Below, one piece after another: positions 35,960 through 45,310 of a DNA stretch of 64,000 nucleotides. The stretch spans positions 124,001 to 188,000 of the forward strand of contig JADJPF010000024.1 in the NCBI GenBank assembly GCA_016713405.1, given 5' to 3'. Origin of the DNA: Blastocatellia bacterium. GTDB lineage: Bacteria > Acidobacteriota > Blastocatellia > Chloracidobacteriales > JADJPF01. The position numbers and the translations under genes are program-made. The number at the start of each line of letters is the position of its first letter. Positions within the stretch are counted from its first letter, which is position 1. Under the pieces are notes generated by a model that saw only the letters and a program-made list of their open reading frames with translations, was not told the origin of the DNA and made no database searches.

Positions 35960-36655
35960 TTAACCTTCACAACATCCTTCTATGTTTGTATCCAAACTAA
36001 TAGATGAAGCTTCTGGAGCATTGTTAATAAGTGCTAACAAACCTATATTAGCTGGGTCACTACTAGTAATTCCATTTAATACTAAATTCTTAAATTTATC
36101 CCAAGGAAAGTTAACACCTGGATCACTTCGCCTAGTAGGATCTAGTTTTGCGTGTGAAACTATATGTTTTAAGTTAGGGTATTTTTCCCAGCAATATCTA
36201 ATTATTTGGGCTGTTATTTCAACTTGCCAATCAGAAAACTTATCGTTATTTTGTTGATTATTAACAACTTCTATCCCTAATGACCAGTGATTAACTCTAG
36301 TTTTTCCATCATTAACATCTGAATGGCTACAATCATTTCTTACATGCCAGGCTGCTCTTGCTTCTGGAGCGCAGGCCCAAACTAATTTTCCATGCTGGAG
36401 TTCATCTTCATCTGGTATTAGCCAATGAAATGATGCTTTTTTAGCCTTTATCACAGATATTGCCCCTTGAGAACTACTACCAGCGGTTGCATGTATTACT
36501 ACAGCTTTTATTCCTAATATTGGATCTACTATTCTTTTTGATGTTGAAGCTTGCCAATATTGCTGGATTCCTGGATACCAGGCTTCTGGAAGTATTACAT
36601 TACTTGGTCGACCTGTTGCTGGTAAATCAAATTGATAGTTTTTTGGTTGTGCCAT
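35960..36655 (-). CDS. N-acetylmuramoyl-L-alanine amidase (Amidase_2, AmpD-like fold)
   Basis: A 231-residue zinc amidase without a signal peptide. The fold's zinc ligands are visible: the first His in VVIHATAGSS, the second in IVSHAKLDPTRRSDPG and the Asp of the same segment; SFHWLI and AAWHVRN belong to the family's core. Members cleave the lactyl-amide bond between MurNAc and the peptide of murein, in recycling or lysis. The lack of a signal peptide fits a cytoplasmic (recycling) role or release by another route. It is flanked by a palindrome cluster and a divergent gene; nothing shows it to be from a phage. Confidence 0.85.
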   Translation of the reverse strand: MAQPKNYQFDLPATGRPSNVILPEAWYPGIQQYWQASTSKRIVDPILGIKAVVIHATAGSSSQGAISVIKAKKASFHWLIPDEDELQHGKLVWACAPEARAAWHVRNDCSHSDVNDGKTRVNHWSLGIEVVNNQQNNDKFSDWQVEITAQIIRYCWEKYPNLKHIVSHAKLDPTRRSDPGVNFPWDKFKNLVLNGITSSDPANIGLLALINNAPEASSISLDTNIEGCCEG

Positions 36656-36924
36656 AATTTTCCCTCTAGATTTTCTAAATTTTTGTGTTTATCTATCAAT
36701 TGCTTATTTTTGTTATAAGACATAAGCTATACCGCTTAAGTATAAGTAAATAATATTATTAAAAGAATGTTTTTTCTAGTCAATCTGCTACTAATATTTG
36801 CTATCTTACTAAAAAGCCCCTATTATCTTAATAATTCTAAAAATCTTTTTAGGAGATTAAACTATAAATAATTTTAATATAGTAAAAGTTACTGTCTAAA
36901 AGTTAAGGAGATGTTTTTAAGTTG

Positions 36925-37539
36925 ATGAAAAGATGGGTGTTAGTTTTTTTATTAGTAATGTTAGGTTATATAGAAGTATTTGCTCAAAGTGATTTAGAAA
37001 TTTATAAAGATATTATTGTTCCTGGTTCAGGTGTAGCAGAAATTACTATTGGCACTCCATCAGAAACAGTATTTAGTATTTTAGGTAAAAAACCTGTTAG
37101 AAGAAGCACTTTTGAAGAAGAAAAACAAACTCTTTTAAGTAGAAAACTAAATCCTAAAAATGAATTGGTATTTTTCTTGGGATTTGATTATGTAGTAGAG
37201 TACGCTAGTTATGCTAATCGCACTTACTACCCTATATATACTATTTATTTTAAGGATGAAAAAGTAGTTTATATGATTTTGTCTTCTTATGGTTATGACC
37301 AAGAGAAATGCAAAAATTTTGGTATATCAAGCACTTTCTTTTTTGGTGATGGTAGAGAAAAAATGCAAACTACTTTGGGCCGCTCCTACATTAGCACTAC
37401 ATCATTATCTAAAGATTTGTTATTTGATTATTTTTCTAAAGGAATTAGTATATTTATGACCAAAAATCAAGTAAGAACTATGTACATTTATGCACCATTA
37501 GATAAAAGAACTCAAAGAAAATTTTTGGCTGGACGCTAA
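36925..37539 (+). CDS. Small secreted protein of unknown function
   Basis: A 204-residue secreted protein with a signal peptide (1-21, ending VFAQ). The mature part has a beta-rich appearance (IYKDIIVPGSGVAEITIGTPSETVFSILGKKP) followed by strands with many aromatic residues. A Shine-Dalgarno AAGGAG lies at 36904-36909; a TTG directly before the ATG is an alternative start. I do not recognise the family; the opening GVAEITIGTP recalls periplasmic sensor-like domains of the 'SH3-like/PASTA-free' type, but that is not evidence. No neighbour gives a clue. Confidence 0.6.
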   Translation: MKRWVLVFLLVMLGYIEVFAQSDLEIYKDIIVPGSGVAEITIGTPSETVFSILGKKPVRRSTFEEEKQTLLSRKLNPKNELVFFLGFDYVVEYASYANRTYYPIYTIYFKDEKVVYMILSSYGYDQEKCKNFGISSTFFFGDGREKMQTTLGRSYISTTSLSKDLLFDYFSKGISIFMTKNQVRTMYIYAPLDKRTQRKFLAGR

Positions 37540-37665
37540 TCTAATATGATATAAGCTGATACTTGCTTTAGTGTGGTCTTTGTAATAGTATGTAGAGCAA
37601 CTAAGCTGAAATTAAAAATTGATTTTAAGGGTCGTTTTATTATCTTTTAAGGAGGATTTTGCTTT

Positions 37666-37905
37666 ATGAATGCTACTACTGGTGATTTGTTAAAAATGGA
37701 ATTAATGTCTAATAATCAAGAATTTAGAGACTTAGCAAAAGAACATCAAAGTTATGAAATACGTGTAGGCGAATTAGCCGCATTATTATATCCTAGTGAA
37801 GAAGAACGTTTAGAATTGGCGACAATAAAAAAGAAAAAACTCCAGGTTAAAGATAGAATGGAATCGATCCTACAAAACTATAAACGTAAAGCAGCTAGTC
37901 ACTAA
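37666..37905 (+). CDS. DUF465 (YdcH-like) small helical protein
   Basis: A 79-residue protein matching the DUF465/YdcH pattern: an N-terminal helix, then FRDLAKEHQSYEIRVGEL, a short turn (LYPSEEERLEL), and the basic helix IKKKKLQVKDRMESIL. Strong Shine-Dalgarno (AAGGAGG) before the ATG. Function of the family is unknown; it is common and often expressed in stationary phase. A terminator hairpin follows at 37946-37983. Confidence 0.85.
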   Translation: MNATTGDLLKMELMSNNQEFRDLAKEHQSYEIRVGELAALLYPSEEERLELATIKKKKLQVKDRMESILQNYKRKAASH

Positions 37906-37945
37906 GCTAAACTAATAAAACAAGTGTTTTCAACAGGTTACAACC

Positions 37946-37983
37946 AAAACGGGGACAATCTTATTAAGGTAGTTCCCGTTTTT
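37946..37983 (+). terminator. Terminator after the DUF465 gene
   Basis: Hairpin with arms AAAACGGG (37946-37953) and CCCGTTTT (37975-37982) followed by T residues. It separates the DUF465 gene from the phospholipid genes that follow. Confidence 0.6.
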
Positions 37984-38017
37984 GATTATAGTATTAAAAC
38001 TTTATAGTAAAAAAAAT

Positions 38018-38641
38018 ATGGCACAAGAAGCATATCCCTATATAATTTTCTTAGCATTATTAACTATAATGATTGCCTTTATGCAATTATATTTAATAGC
38101 AGCAATATTTTTTATTTTATTGCTGTTTGTGATTTATTTCTTTCGTGATCCAGAACGTAGTATTCCTGATGAAAAAGATATAGTTGTTGCTCCTGCTGAT
38201 GGTCGTGTCACCAAAGTAGTAGCTATTAACCCAGAAATAGCAAATTCTCCAAATTTAATTAGTATTTTTCTTTCACCTCTTGATGTACACATTAACCGCT
38301 CTCCAATAGCAGGAAAAATAAGTGATATTAATTATGTAAAAGGTCGTTTTGTACCTGCTACCCGTGAAGATGCTTCACTAATTAATGAGCAAAATGTTAT
38401 TACTATTGAAAATGGCTCTGTTAAAGTTATTATGAAACAAATTGCAGGTATTGTTGCCCGTCGATGTGTTTTGTGGAAAAAAACTGGAGAATCAGTAGAT
38501 TTAGGTGAAAGATTAGGTTTAATTAAGTTTAGTTCTCGTACAGATTTAATTTTACCAGCAGAATTTAGGATTTTAATTAAAGCAGGCGATAAGTTAAAAG
38601 GTGGTGTAACCATCATTGGAAGGAAAAACTCTAATGGATAA
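38018..38641 (+). CDS. psd: Phosphatidylserine decarboxylase, short type
   Basis: A 207-residue proenzyme from the ATG at 38018 (a TTG at 37982 would add 12 residues without support). It decarboxylates phosphatidylserine to phosphatidylethanolamine at the membrane. Two hydrophobic helices (about 8-48) are followed by FFRDPERSIP, VAPADGRV, FLSPLDVHINRSPIAG, and the cleavage region GERLGLIKFSSRTDLILP. The serine that becomes the pyruvoyl group is normally preceded by Gly (F-G-S-R); here the residue before it is Ser. The stop overlaps the start of the next gene, the synthase that makes its substrate. Confidence 0.9.
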   Translation: MAQEAYPYIIFLALLTIMIAFMQLYLIAAIFFILLLFVIYFFRDPERSIPDEKDIVVAPADGRVTKVVAINPEIANSPNLISIFLSPLDVHINRSPIAGKISDINYVKGRFVPATREDASLINEQNVITIENGSVKVIMKQIAGIVARRCVLWKKTGESVDLGERLGLIKFSSRTDLILPAEFRILIKAGDKLKGGVTIIGRKNSNG

Positions 38642-39569
38642 TAAATCTAAAGAAAAACCGCGGCGAGGCCCTGACCTACGTAAAGGCGTGTATATTGTCC
38701 CAAGTCTCCTTACTACTGCAAATATTTTTTGTGGCTTTTATTCTGTTCTAGAAGCCTTAAAAGGTTTTCAAAAAGTCGCTCTCAGTGCTTCATTAAAAAA
38801 TGAAGTATTACAATCCCAAGCAATACATCATTTTGATTTAGCTGCAATGTGTATTGGTTTTTCTGTTTTATTTGATTTCCTAGATGGCCGTATTGCACGA
38901 ATGGCTAATGCTACTAGTGAATTTGGCGTTGAACTAGATTCTTTAGCCGATGTGTTAAGTTTTGGAATTGCGCCTGCTGTTTTGGTCTATTCCTGGGCCT
39001 ATAGCCCAATTGTTGAACTACAAAAAATTGGCTGGGCTGTTTCCTTTATGTTTTTAGTTTGTGGGGCATTACGTCTTGCACGCTTTAATGTTTTAGCTCG
39101 TAAACCTGTACAAGATAAATCTGTAAAAAAATACTTTGTTGGTATGCCAATCCCAGCAGGTGCAAGTTTAATTGCTGCTATAGTGCATTTTACCCCAGTA
39201 CCTTTAATTATGCGTAAAGGCCAAATGGATCTATTTGGGTTTATAATTGACGCTAACTTTTTTAGTGTTTTACTAATGATTTTAACTGCTATCCTTGCTC
39301 TCCTAATGGTTAGTACAGTGCGCTATAATAATTTTAAAAGCACGTCTGATAAACCATCTATAAGCCGTAATCAAACCTTTTTGCTAATTGCTATAATGAT
39401 TTTAGCTATTTACCAATGGTCACAGGTAGTTTTACTAGTAATGGCAACTTGTTATGTTTCTTTGGGGCCAGTAGCAAAAATTTTAAGCTTTTTCCGTCCA
39501 CATTCTTCAACAGAAGATCCTTCAACAGGAAATGTTTCTTCTGATGTAAGTCTTAATCAACAATCTTAG
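38634..39569 (+). CDS. pssA: CDP-diacylglycerol-serine O-phosphatidyltransferase
   Basis: A 311-residue membrane enzyme with about eight hydrophobic helices that makes phosphatidylserine from CDP-diacylglycerol and serine. The CDP-alcohol phosphatidyltransferase motif is complete: DGRIAR-x8-GVELD-SLAD in the segment after VLFDFL. The ATG at 38634 lies inside the end of psd (8-base overlap), with a Shine-Dalgarno GGAAGGAA in front; a TTG at 38616 is possible but less likely. With psd it forms the complete route to phosphatidylethanolamine. Confidence 0.92.
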   Translation: MDNKSKEKPRRGPDLRKGVYIVPSLLTTANIFCGFYSVLEALKGFQKVALSASLKNEVLQSQAIHHFDLAAMCIGFSVLFDFLDGRIARMANATSEFGVELDSLADVLSFGIAPAVLVYSWAYSPIVELQKIGWAVSFMFLVCGALRLARFNVLARKPVQDKSVKKYFVGMPIPAGASLIAAIVHFTPVPLIMRKGQMDLFGFIIDANFFSVLLMILTAILALLMVSTVRYNNFKSTSDKPSISRNQTFLLIAIMILAIYQWSQVVLLVMATCYVSLGPVAKILSFFRPHSSTEDPSTGNVSSDVSLNQQS

Positions 39570-39577
39570 GCAAAAAT

Positions 39578-40767
39578 ATGGGTAATAAAAATATTTTTCT
39601 TCTTTGGCAGATCGGCTAAGACCTAATCCAATTCGTCGTCTTTCTACTTTAATTAATCGTCCTGGAATTATTTCCTTTGCTGGTGGTGTTCCTCGCCCAG
39701 AAACTTTTCCTTACAATGAAATAGCAGAAATTTCTAGCCGCTTGGTCTATGAACGTGGTAGCGAAGTTTTGCAATATGGGGTCACTCGTGGCAATCGCCA
39801 ACTAATTGAATACTTGGTTCAAGAAATGCAAAACCGCAAAGTTGAAACAAAAGCCGAGGAATTTATTCTTACTAGCGGCTCTCAACAAGGTTTAGACCTG
39901 GTTTCCCGCTTGCTAATAGACCCAGGCGATGTTGTGTTAGTTGAACTACCTAGCTATATTGGGGGCACCTACGCCTTAAATAATGCAGGTGCAGAACTTG
40001 TTGGCATTGAAATGGCTATGGACGGCCTAGAGCCAAGTATTGTAAAAGAAAAAGTTTTAGAACTTCGCAAACAAGGCCGCAAAGTTAAATTAATTTATAC
40101 TATTCCAAATTTTCAAAATCCTTCTGGAATTACGCTATCTTTGCAAAAACGTAAAGACTTGCTAGCTTTGGCCTCAGAATTAGATTTACTAATCTTAGAA
40201 GATGATCCTTATGGAGAGCTTTATTTTTCTGCTCCTCCACCTCCACCAATAAAAAGTTTTGATAAAGAAGGACGAGTAATTTATTTAGGAAGCTTTTCAA
40301 AAGTTTTAACCCCAGGTCTTAGAACTGCTTGGATTGTTGCTAATAGTGAATTTGTTGCAAATATTGAATTAATCAAGGAATCTGCTGATCTTTGTTCTAG
40401 TATGCTAGATCAAGCTATTGTTGCTGAATGTGGAAGACAAGGTTTAATTAACAAGCGGCTTGGAGTTTTGCGAGAGTTTTATCAAATTCGTTGCCAATCA
40501 ATGCTTCAAGCATTAAAAGAAAATGCTCCTGCTAATACCGTTTGGACACAACCCACAGGCGGTTTATTTGTTTGGGTAGAGCTTGCTAACCAAGAAATAG
40601 ACACTACTAAGCTTTTAACTCAAGCTGTAGAAACAGGTGTGGCTTATGTGCCTGGTCAACCTTTTTATGTAAATGAAGGAAAGGCTAATAGTTTACGGCT
40701 AGCTTTTTCTAAAGAAACACCAGAACGTATTAGCCAGGGGATAAAAACCCTCTGTTCATTACTATAA
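39578..40767 (+). CDS. PLP-dependent aminotransferase, class I/II (2-aminoadipate/valine-type), one frameshift
   Basis: A 396-residue fold-type I aminotransferase of the LysN/AspC-like MocR-free group. Conserved parts: ISFAGGVPRPETFP at the start, TSGSQQGLDL, YTIPNFQNPSG, LILEDDPYGEL, and the PLP lysine in GSFSKVLTPGLRTAW. The annotated frame can start at a TTG at 39604, but an ATG at 39578 gives the usual N-terminus (MGNKNIF...SLADRLRPNPIRR) if one T is restored in the run at 39594-39598. It lies 8 nt after pssA. Substrates are unclear; such enzymes transaminate 2-aminoadipate, branched-chain or aromatic amino acids. Confidence 0.87.
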
Positions 40768-40774
40768 ATTTTTA

Positions 40775-40798
40775 TGGGAACGCAAAATAGCGTTCCCA
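40775..40798. terminator. Hairpin between convergent genes
   Basis: Perfect 9-bp arms (TGGGAACGC / GCGTTCCCA) around the loop AAAATA, just after the aminotransferase stop and shortly before the stop of the convergent glutathione-peroxidase gene. Probably a bidirectional terminator; it lacks a long T tract. Confidence 0.7.
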
Positions 40799-40812
40799 GT
40801 TACATTTAGAAT

Positions 40813-41403
40813 TTATTGCAATGCTTTTTCAATTGCTGAAGTCAATTCTGCACTTTCTGGAGCAACGCCAGAATCATATTTAGCTACAACTTTTCCATTT
40901 TTATCTACTAAGAATTTATTAAAATTCCAAGCTACTTCAGCCGCTGAATCGGGATTAGTTGCTTTTTCTGTTAAGAATCTATAGAAAGGATGTTTGTCAG
41001 AACCTTTTACAGAAATTTTTGAGAATATTGGAAAAGTAACATTATATTTTGTACTACAGAAAGTTTTAATTTCTTCATTGCTACCAGGTTCTTGCCCACC
41101 AAAATTATTTGCTGGAAAACCTAAAACAACAAATCCTTTATCTTGATATTTGGTATAAACTTTTTGTAGACCTTCATATTGTGGAGTGTAACCACATTGA
41201 CTAGCTACATTAACCAATAGCAAAACTTTACCTTTATATTCTTCCATTTTGACATCTTTACCATCAATTGACTTCATAGAAAAATCATAAATAGATTTTT
41301 CTGTTAAAGGTGGTAAATTAGCTTCTGCTGAAGAACAACCCATATTTACAGATAATGTTGCAAACATCATTACCATCATCATTATAGATATAAACAGTTT
41401 CAT
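40813..41403 (-). CDS. Glutathione-peroxidase-like lipoprotein
   Basis: A 196-residue thiol peroxidase with a lipoprotein signal (lipobox ending VNMGC at 19-23). The catalytic Cys (no selenocysteine) is in NVASQCGYTPQYEGL, the Gln in FPANNFGGQEPG, and the Trp/Asn in WNFNKFLVDKNG, forming the usual tetrad. Non-seleno members usually reduce lipid or hydrogen peroxides using thioredoxin. A membrane-anchored, envelope-exposed location is suggested by the lipobox. Monocistronic. Confidence 0.9.
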   Translation of the reverse strand: MKLFISIMMMVMMFATLSVNMGCSSAEANLPPLTEKSIYDFSMKSIDGKDVKMEEYKGKVLLLVNVASQCGYTPQYEGLQKVYTKYQDKGFVVLGFPANNFGGQEPGSNEEIKTFCSTKYNVTFPIFSKISVKGSDKHPFYRFLTEKATNPDSAAEVAWNFNKFLVDKNGKVVAKYDSGVAPESAELTSAIEKALQ

Positions 41404-41463
41404 ATTTTCTCCTAAGAAATTAGATTAAGATTAAAAATTAATATTATTAAATGATTTAGCAGC

Positions 41464-44292
41464 TTACTCATTGATTTTATAAGCCTCTGGTGCTGGTTTG
41501 ACTGCACGAGCAAACCACAATGGACGACGTAAATTATTTGGCCCTGGTGCGGGACGAGTTTGAGCTAGCCATTCTTGATAAACTTGATGAGCTTTGGCTG
41601 TATCAACAAAAATATCTCCATAACGCTCATTTGGCAAGGGACGAGAGACTTTTACTTTTTGATGCCAGCAGTGCATTCCGCTTACTGGGTCAGGATGTAC
41701 TGAAAAAGTCAAGTTTTGATGAACTCCAGCATCTTGCCACCAAATATGTTCAGATTCAGGATCCGCGCTAGTAAATGGTTCTATCGATTTCATTTGTCGC
41801 ATAAACCATTGTGTAGGGTTAAGTTTAATTAAATCTACTAGAGCCGTTGACCAACGTTCTCCGCCTATTTTATCGCGTAGTCGCCAGCGTCCTAAATGGT
41901 GAGAACAAGCTATAACACCTGGTCTAATTGCTTCTGTCACCCAAACACGATTAATAAAAAGTCCTATTTCAGTCTCTACTTTTAATAAGTCACCGGTCTT
42001 AACGCCTACTCTAACGGCATCTTCTGTGTGTATCCAAATTGGATTACTATGAGAAATTTCATTTAACCATTTAGCATTGCCTGATCGAGTATGAATTAAA
42101 GTTGGAAGTCGAAATGTTGGTACTAGTACCATTTCATTAGCTTCTTGCTTAATATTTTGCCAATGTACATGACTACGTATATAACCAGGTAATGTATATT
42201 CTGCCCAATGCCAATCTTTCATGGTTTCAGAATAAAGTTCTAGTTTGCGGGATGGTGTAGGAAAACCGACTACGGCACTATCATTAATCTTTACGCCAAT
42301 AGCAGCACCATTTTTTCTAATTATTCCTGTTGTTTCATCAACTTGGCTATCGGAAAACTCTGAACTTGAAAGCACTTTTTCATGTTTTTTATAAACATCT
42401 GTTTCTACTGAAAAAGCTCCATACTTACGCATATATGCTAAAGGTGTTAAATTTTCTGCTTGGGCTTTTTCTTTTAGACCTGGGACACTATTTTCAAAGA
42501 TCCATTGGTAATATTCATCAACTGTTATTTTTTCACCTGGCCGATAAGGTGATTCAAAATAACGGCGGATTCCTAATGAGCCATCAGGGTCAATACGCCA
42601 GGAGAGTTCTAGCCAAAACTCATCTTCTTCCCAAACCTCGCCAGGGTTAGCTTGATAGGTAAACTCAAACTTTTCTCCAAGTTTTTGACGTGCGGTTTTT
42701 AGCACAGGTTGACGAAAACCTATCCAACTACCTGCATGAGTTTCTTGGCTCTGAATGTCGTGTCGTTCTGCACCAACCCCCATTGGCAAGACATAATCAG
42801 CAAACCAAGCTGTTTCACTCCAAACTGGACTAAGTGCAATATGCAGTCCTACTAAAGTTTCATCTAGTAAAGTTTCTAGCCAAGTTAACCCATCTGGATT
42901 TGTCCAAATTGGGTTATAAACTCTTGTAAAATAAACTGATAGCTTGCCTCGTCCAGATTTAAGAAAATGTGGTAGCAAAAAGCTTAATTCATGATGTGAA
43001 AGAGGATATTCTTTTGGATAAAGCATTTCATTCCACATTTTTTGTGGACTTGGTTTATTAGGTGGTGTAGGGACAAATTTATCCCAAGTATTAGGCGAAA
43101 CTCCGCCCTTAGTCCCTATGCTACCAGTAAGAACATTTAAGAACTCTAAACAGCGTGACACTTGCCAGCCGCCTAAATTGCCAGAAGCAGCATTACGCCA
43201 AACATGTGATGCAAATGCTTCGCCTGCTTGAGCAATTTCACGGGCAATTTTACGAGTCATTTCAGCAGAAACACGGGTTTCTTTTTCAGCAAATTCTGGG
43301 GTAAATTCTTGATAATGCTCCTTTAATGCAGCTAAAAATTCATCAAAATTAGCTTGACGCTCTGGGTATTTGGCCTTCATAAATTCTTGCCAGTTAACCC
43401 AGCGTTCTAAAAATTCTCTATTAAAAAGATTTTCAGCCAAGATTACTTGAGCCATTGCTAGTAATAATGCTGCTTCTGTACCGGGCCAAGGTGCTAGCCA
43501 ATAATCAGCCATTGAAGCCGTATTTGATAAACGTATGTCAATAACTGCAATTTTTGCACCAGCCATTTTAGCTTCAATAATTCGCTGTGCATGAGGGTTA
43601 AAATAATGTCCGGTTTCAAGATGGGAACTTAGCAACAAAATAAATTTAGCATTTGCATGGTCTGGCGAAGGACGATCGGAGCCTTGCCAAAGAGCATAAC
43701 CTAACCGTGCAGCACCAGAACAAACATTAGTATGGCTGTTATGACCATCAATTCCCCAAGCTTGTAAAACTCTGTCCATATAGCCGTCATGACCTGGGCG
43801 GCCTACGTGGTACATCACTTCATTATGTCGGTTATCTAAAAAAGCTTGTCTAATTCGTCCTGCAATATCTGTTAAAACTTCATCCCAAGAGACCCTTTTC
43901 CATTCTCCACCGCCACGTTGTCCAACACGTTTAAGAGGATGGAGTATTCTTTCAGGGTCGTTTATTTGGCTAAGTGTTGCTGGCCCCTTAGCACAATTAC
44001 GGCCTCGGCTACCTGGGTGAACAGGATTTCCTTCTAGCTTGCGAATTTGCATTGTTTCTTTGTCGATATAAGCAAGCAGTCCACAAGCCGCTTCACAATT
44101 AAAACAAATCGTAGGAACAAGCATATAGCGGCGTGCAACCCTATCAGGCCACTCGGCTGCTTCATATTCTGTCCAATCATCCCAACGATCTACAGGAGGA
44201 AAATTACTTAATTCTCCACTTTTATTAATTGGCTCAATTTTGTCTTTACGAGGTGCTTTTCTTGAAATTAAGTTTTTTACAAAAGTAAACAT
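41464..44292 (-). CDS. Molybdopterin oxidoreductase catalytic subunit (DMSO-reductase superfamily)
   Basis: A 942-residue large subunit. The N-terminal [4Fe-4S] ligands are Cys63, 66, 70 and 100 (CFNCEAACG and NCAKG), and the probable Mo ligand is Cys191 in TNVCSGAARLG, as in nitrate/polysulfide/thiosulfate-type enzymes. The C-terminal MopB_4 domain starts near HVHWQNIKQEANEM. There is no twin-arginine signal; the protein begins MFTFVKNLISRKAP. It lies 30 nt downstream of a combined Fe-S/NrfD gene, giving a three-part respiratory complex. The substrate (a sulfur, selenium or arsenic oxyanion, or other) cannot be decided. Confidence 0.88.
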   Translation of the reverse strand: MFTFVKNLISRKAPRKDKIEPINKSGELSNFPPVDRWDDWTEYEAAEWPDRVARRYMLVPTICFNCEAACGLLAYIDKETMQIRKLEGNPVHPGSRGRNCAKGPATLSQINDPERILHPLKRVGQRGGGEWKRVSWDEVLTDIAGRIRQAFLDNRHNEVMYHVGRPGHDGYMDRVLQAWGIDGHNSHTNVCSGAARLGYALWQGSDRPSPDHANAKFILLLSSHLETGHYFNPHAQRIIEAKMAGAKIAVIDIRLSNTASMADYWLAPWPGTEAALLLAMAQVILAENLFNREFLERWVNWQEFMKAKYPERQANFDEFLAALKEHYQEFTPEFAEKETRVSAEMTRKIAREIAQAGEAFASHVWRNAASGNLGGWQVSRCLEFLNVLTGSIGTKGGVSPNTWDKFVPTPPNKPSPQKMWNEMLYPKEYPLSHHELSFLLPHFLKSGRGKLSVYFTRVYNPIWTNPDGLTWLETLLDETLVGLHIALSPVWSETAWFADYVLPMGVGAERHDIQSQETHAGSWIGFRQPVLKTARQKLGEKFEFTYQANPGEVWEEDEFWLELSWRIDPDGSLGIRRYFESPYRPGEKITVDEYYQWIFENSVPGLKEKAQAENLTPLAYMRKYGAFSVETDVYKKHEKVLSSSEFSDSQVDETTGIIRKNGAAIGVKINDSAVVGFPTPSRKLELYSETMKDWHWAEYTLPGYIRSHVHWQNIKQEANEMVLVPTFRLPTLIHTRSGNAKWLNEISHSNPIWIHTEDAVRVGVKTGDLLKVETEIGLFINRVWVTEAIRPGVIACSHHLGRWRLRDKIGGERWSTALVDLIKLNPTQWFMRQMKSIEPFTSADPESEHIWWQDAGVHQNLTFSVHPDPVSGMHCWHQKVKVSRPLPNERYGDIFVDTAKAHQVYQEWLAQTRPAPGPNNLRRPLWFARAVKPAPEAYKINE

Positions 44293-44322
44293 TGTTTAAT
44301 TTTCCAAAGAATTAAAGAATTT

Positions 44323-45310
44323 TTAGCTTAACGGAACTTTCTGACCTACTGTAATCCAAAGTCTTTCATAAGTGTAAAGACCAGATAAAGCAAGTATTGA
44401 AGCAAAAAATGTTGATAAACCAAAAGTTAAAAATAATGCTGGTATTAATACCCCAAAAAATATTGCATTTGCCCAAAATTGATAAAAATAAGGCCCGTGT
44501 GTTAGTAATGTCATTGCTCGTCGAGCATCAGCCATTTGTGGCTTAGGTTTATTTAAGTAAGTTAAAGCTATTTCTAAAACTATAATTGCTAAATGTCCAA
44601 TTAAACCAACTAATAAGCTATTTCTAATAAAGCAGGAAAAAATTTGTTCTGGTACTTTGCCAATAGTTAAAGAAGCAAAAACTGCAAGTAAATTGATTAA
44701 TGGAGCAATAACACCTAATGCCCCAGCACCAGCCAAAGTAGCTTGGAAAAATAAATGAGGTGTAGTTAGCCGACTTTGCCAAAAGTCCCGACCTTCAGCT
44801 TGAGCAAAAAGAAAGCCGCTATAAATTGCTGCTAAAATTCCTAAAATTGCCCCAGGAATTTGCTAAATAGTAAGTTAAATTGGATAAAGAAAAAGTTTCA
44901 GTTACAAACACTAAACTAGAAACACCACCAAATGCAGTTAAAATATAAGCTCCAATTGCAAGCCAGGACTTCCATTGTGGACGCAGTAAAATACGCAAAA
45001 ACCTTTCAGGACGGCGCAAGTCTGACACTAGCAAATAACCAGTAACTACTTGAAAAATCAAAGAAATCAATGAAGCAACTAACAGAGATTTAGACTTTTG
45101 CCAACCCATTATTAGCGCAAAGGCTGGTAAAAAGAACACTCCAGCAGCAATGGATTTAGTCCAAAGGTAGGCCCAAACGCGCCAACCCCAAACTTGATGA
45201 TGAGGTACGTCATAAGCTGTACGGGCTTTGGCTTCTGCTTTGGAAATAAATTGTTGTAAATCAACGGTTTGTTTATCTAGTCCAGTTTCTGACCAAAGAT
45301 AGCTATTATC
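44323..45310 (-). CDS. NrfD/PsrC-type integral membrane subunit (one frameshift; likely fused to the Fe-S subunit)
   Basis: A quinone-reactive NrfD-like membrane protein. The reading begins in frame near 45310 (SYLWSETGLDKQ, with no start codon), continues through YDVPHHQVWGWRVWAYLWTKSIAAG and several helices, is interrupted by an extra A in the run at 44859-44861, and then reads IPGAILGILAAIYSGFLFAQ to the stop at 44323. With a second missing base near 45310 it would join the Fe-S protein to give one 519-residue polypeptide, a known type of fusion as I recall. It passes electrons between quinone and the Fe-S clusters. Confidence 0.8.

Noticed and set aside
35960..36655. Prophage endolysin
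   Set aside because: The amidase has no holin, tail or integrase genes around it and could be a cell-wall recycling enzyme.
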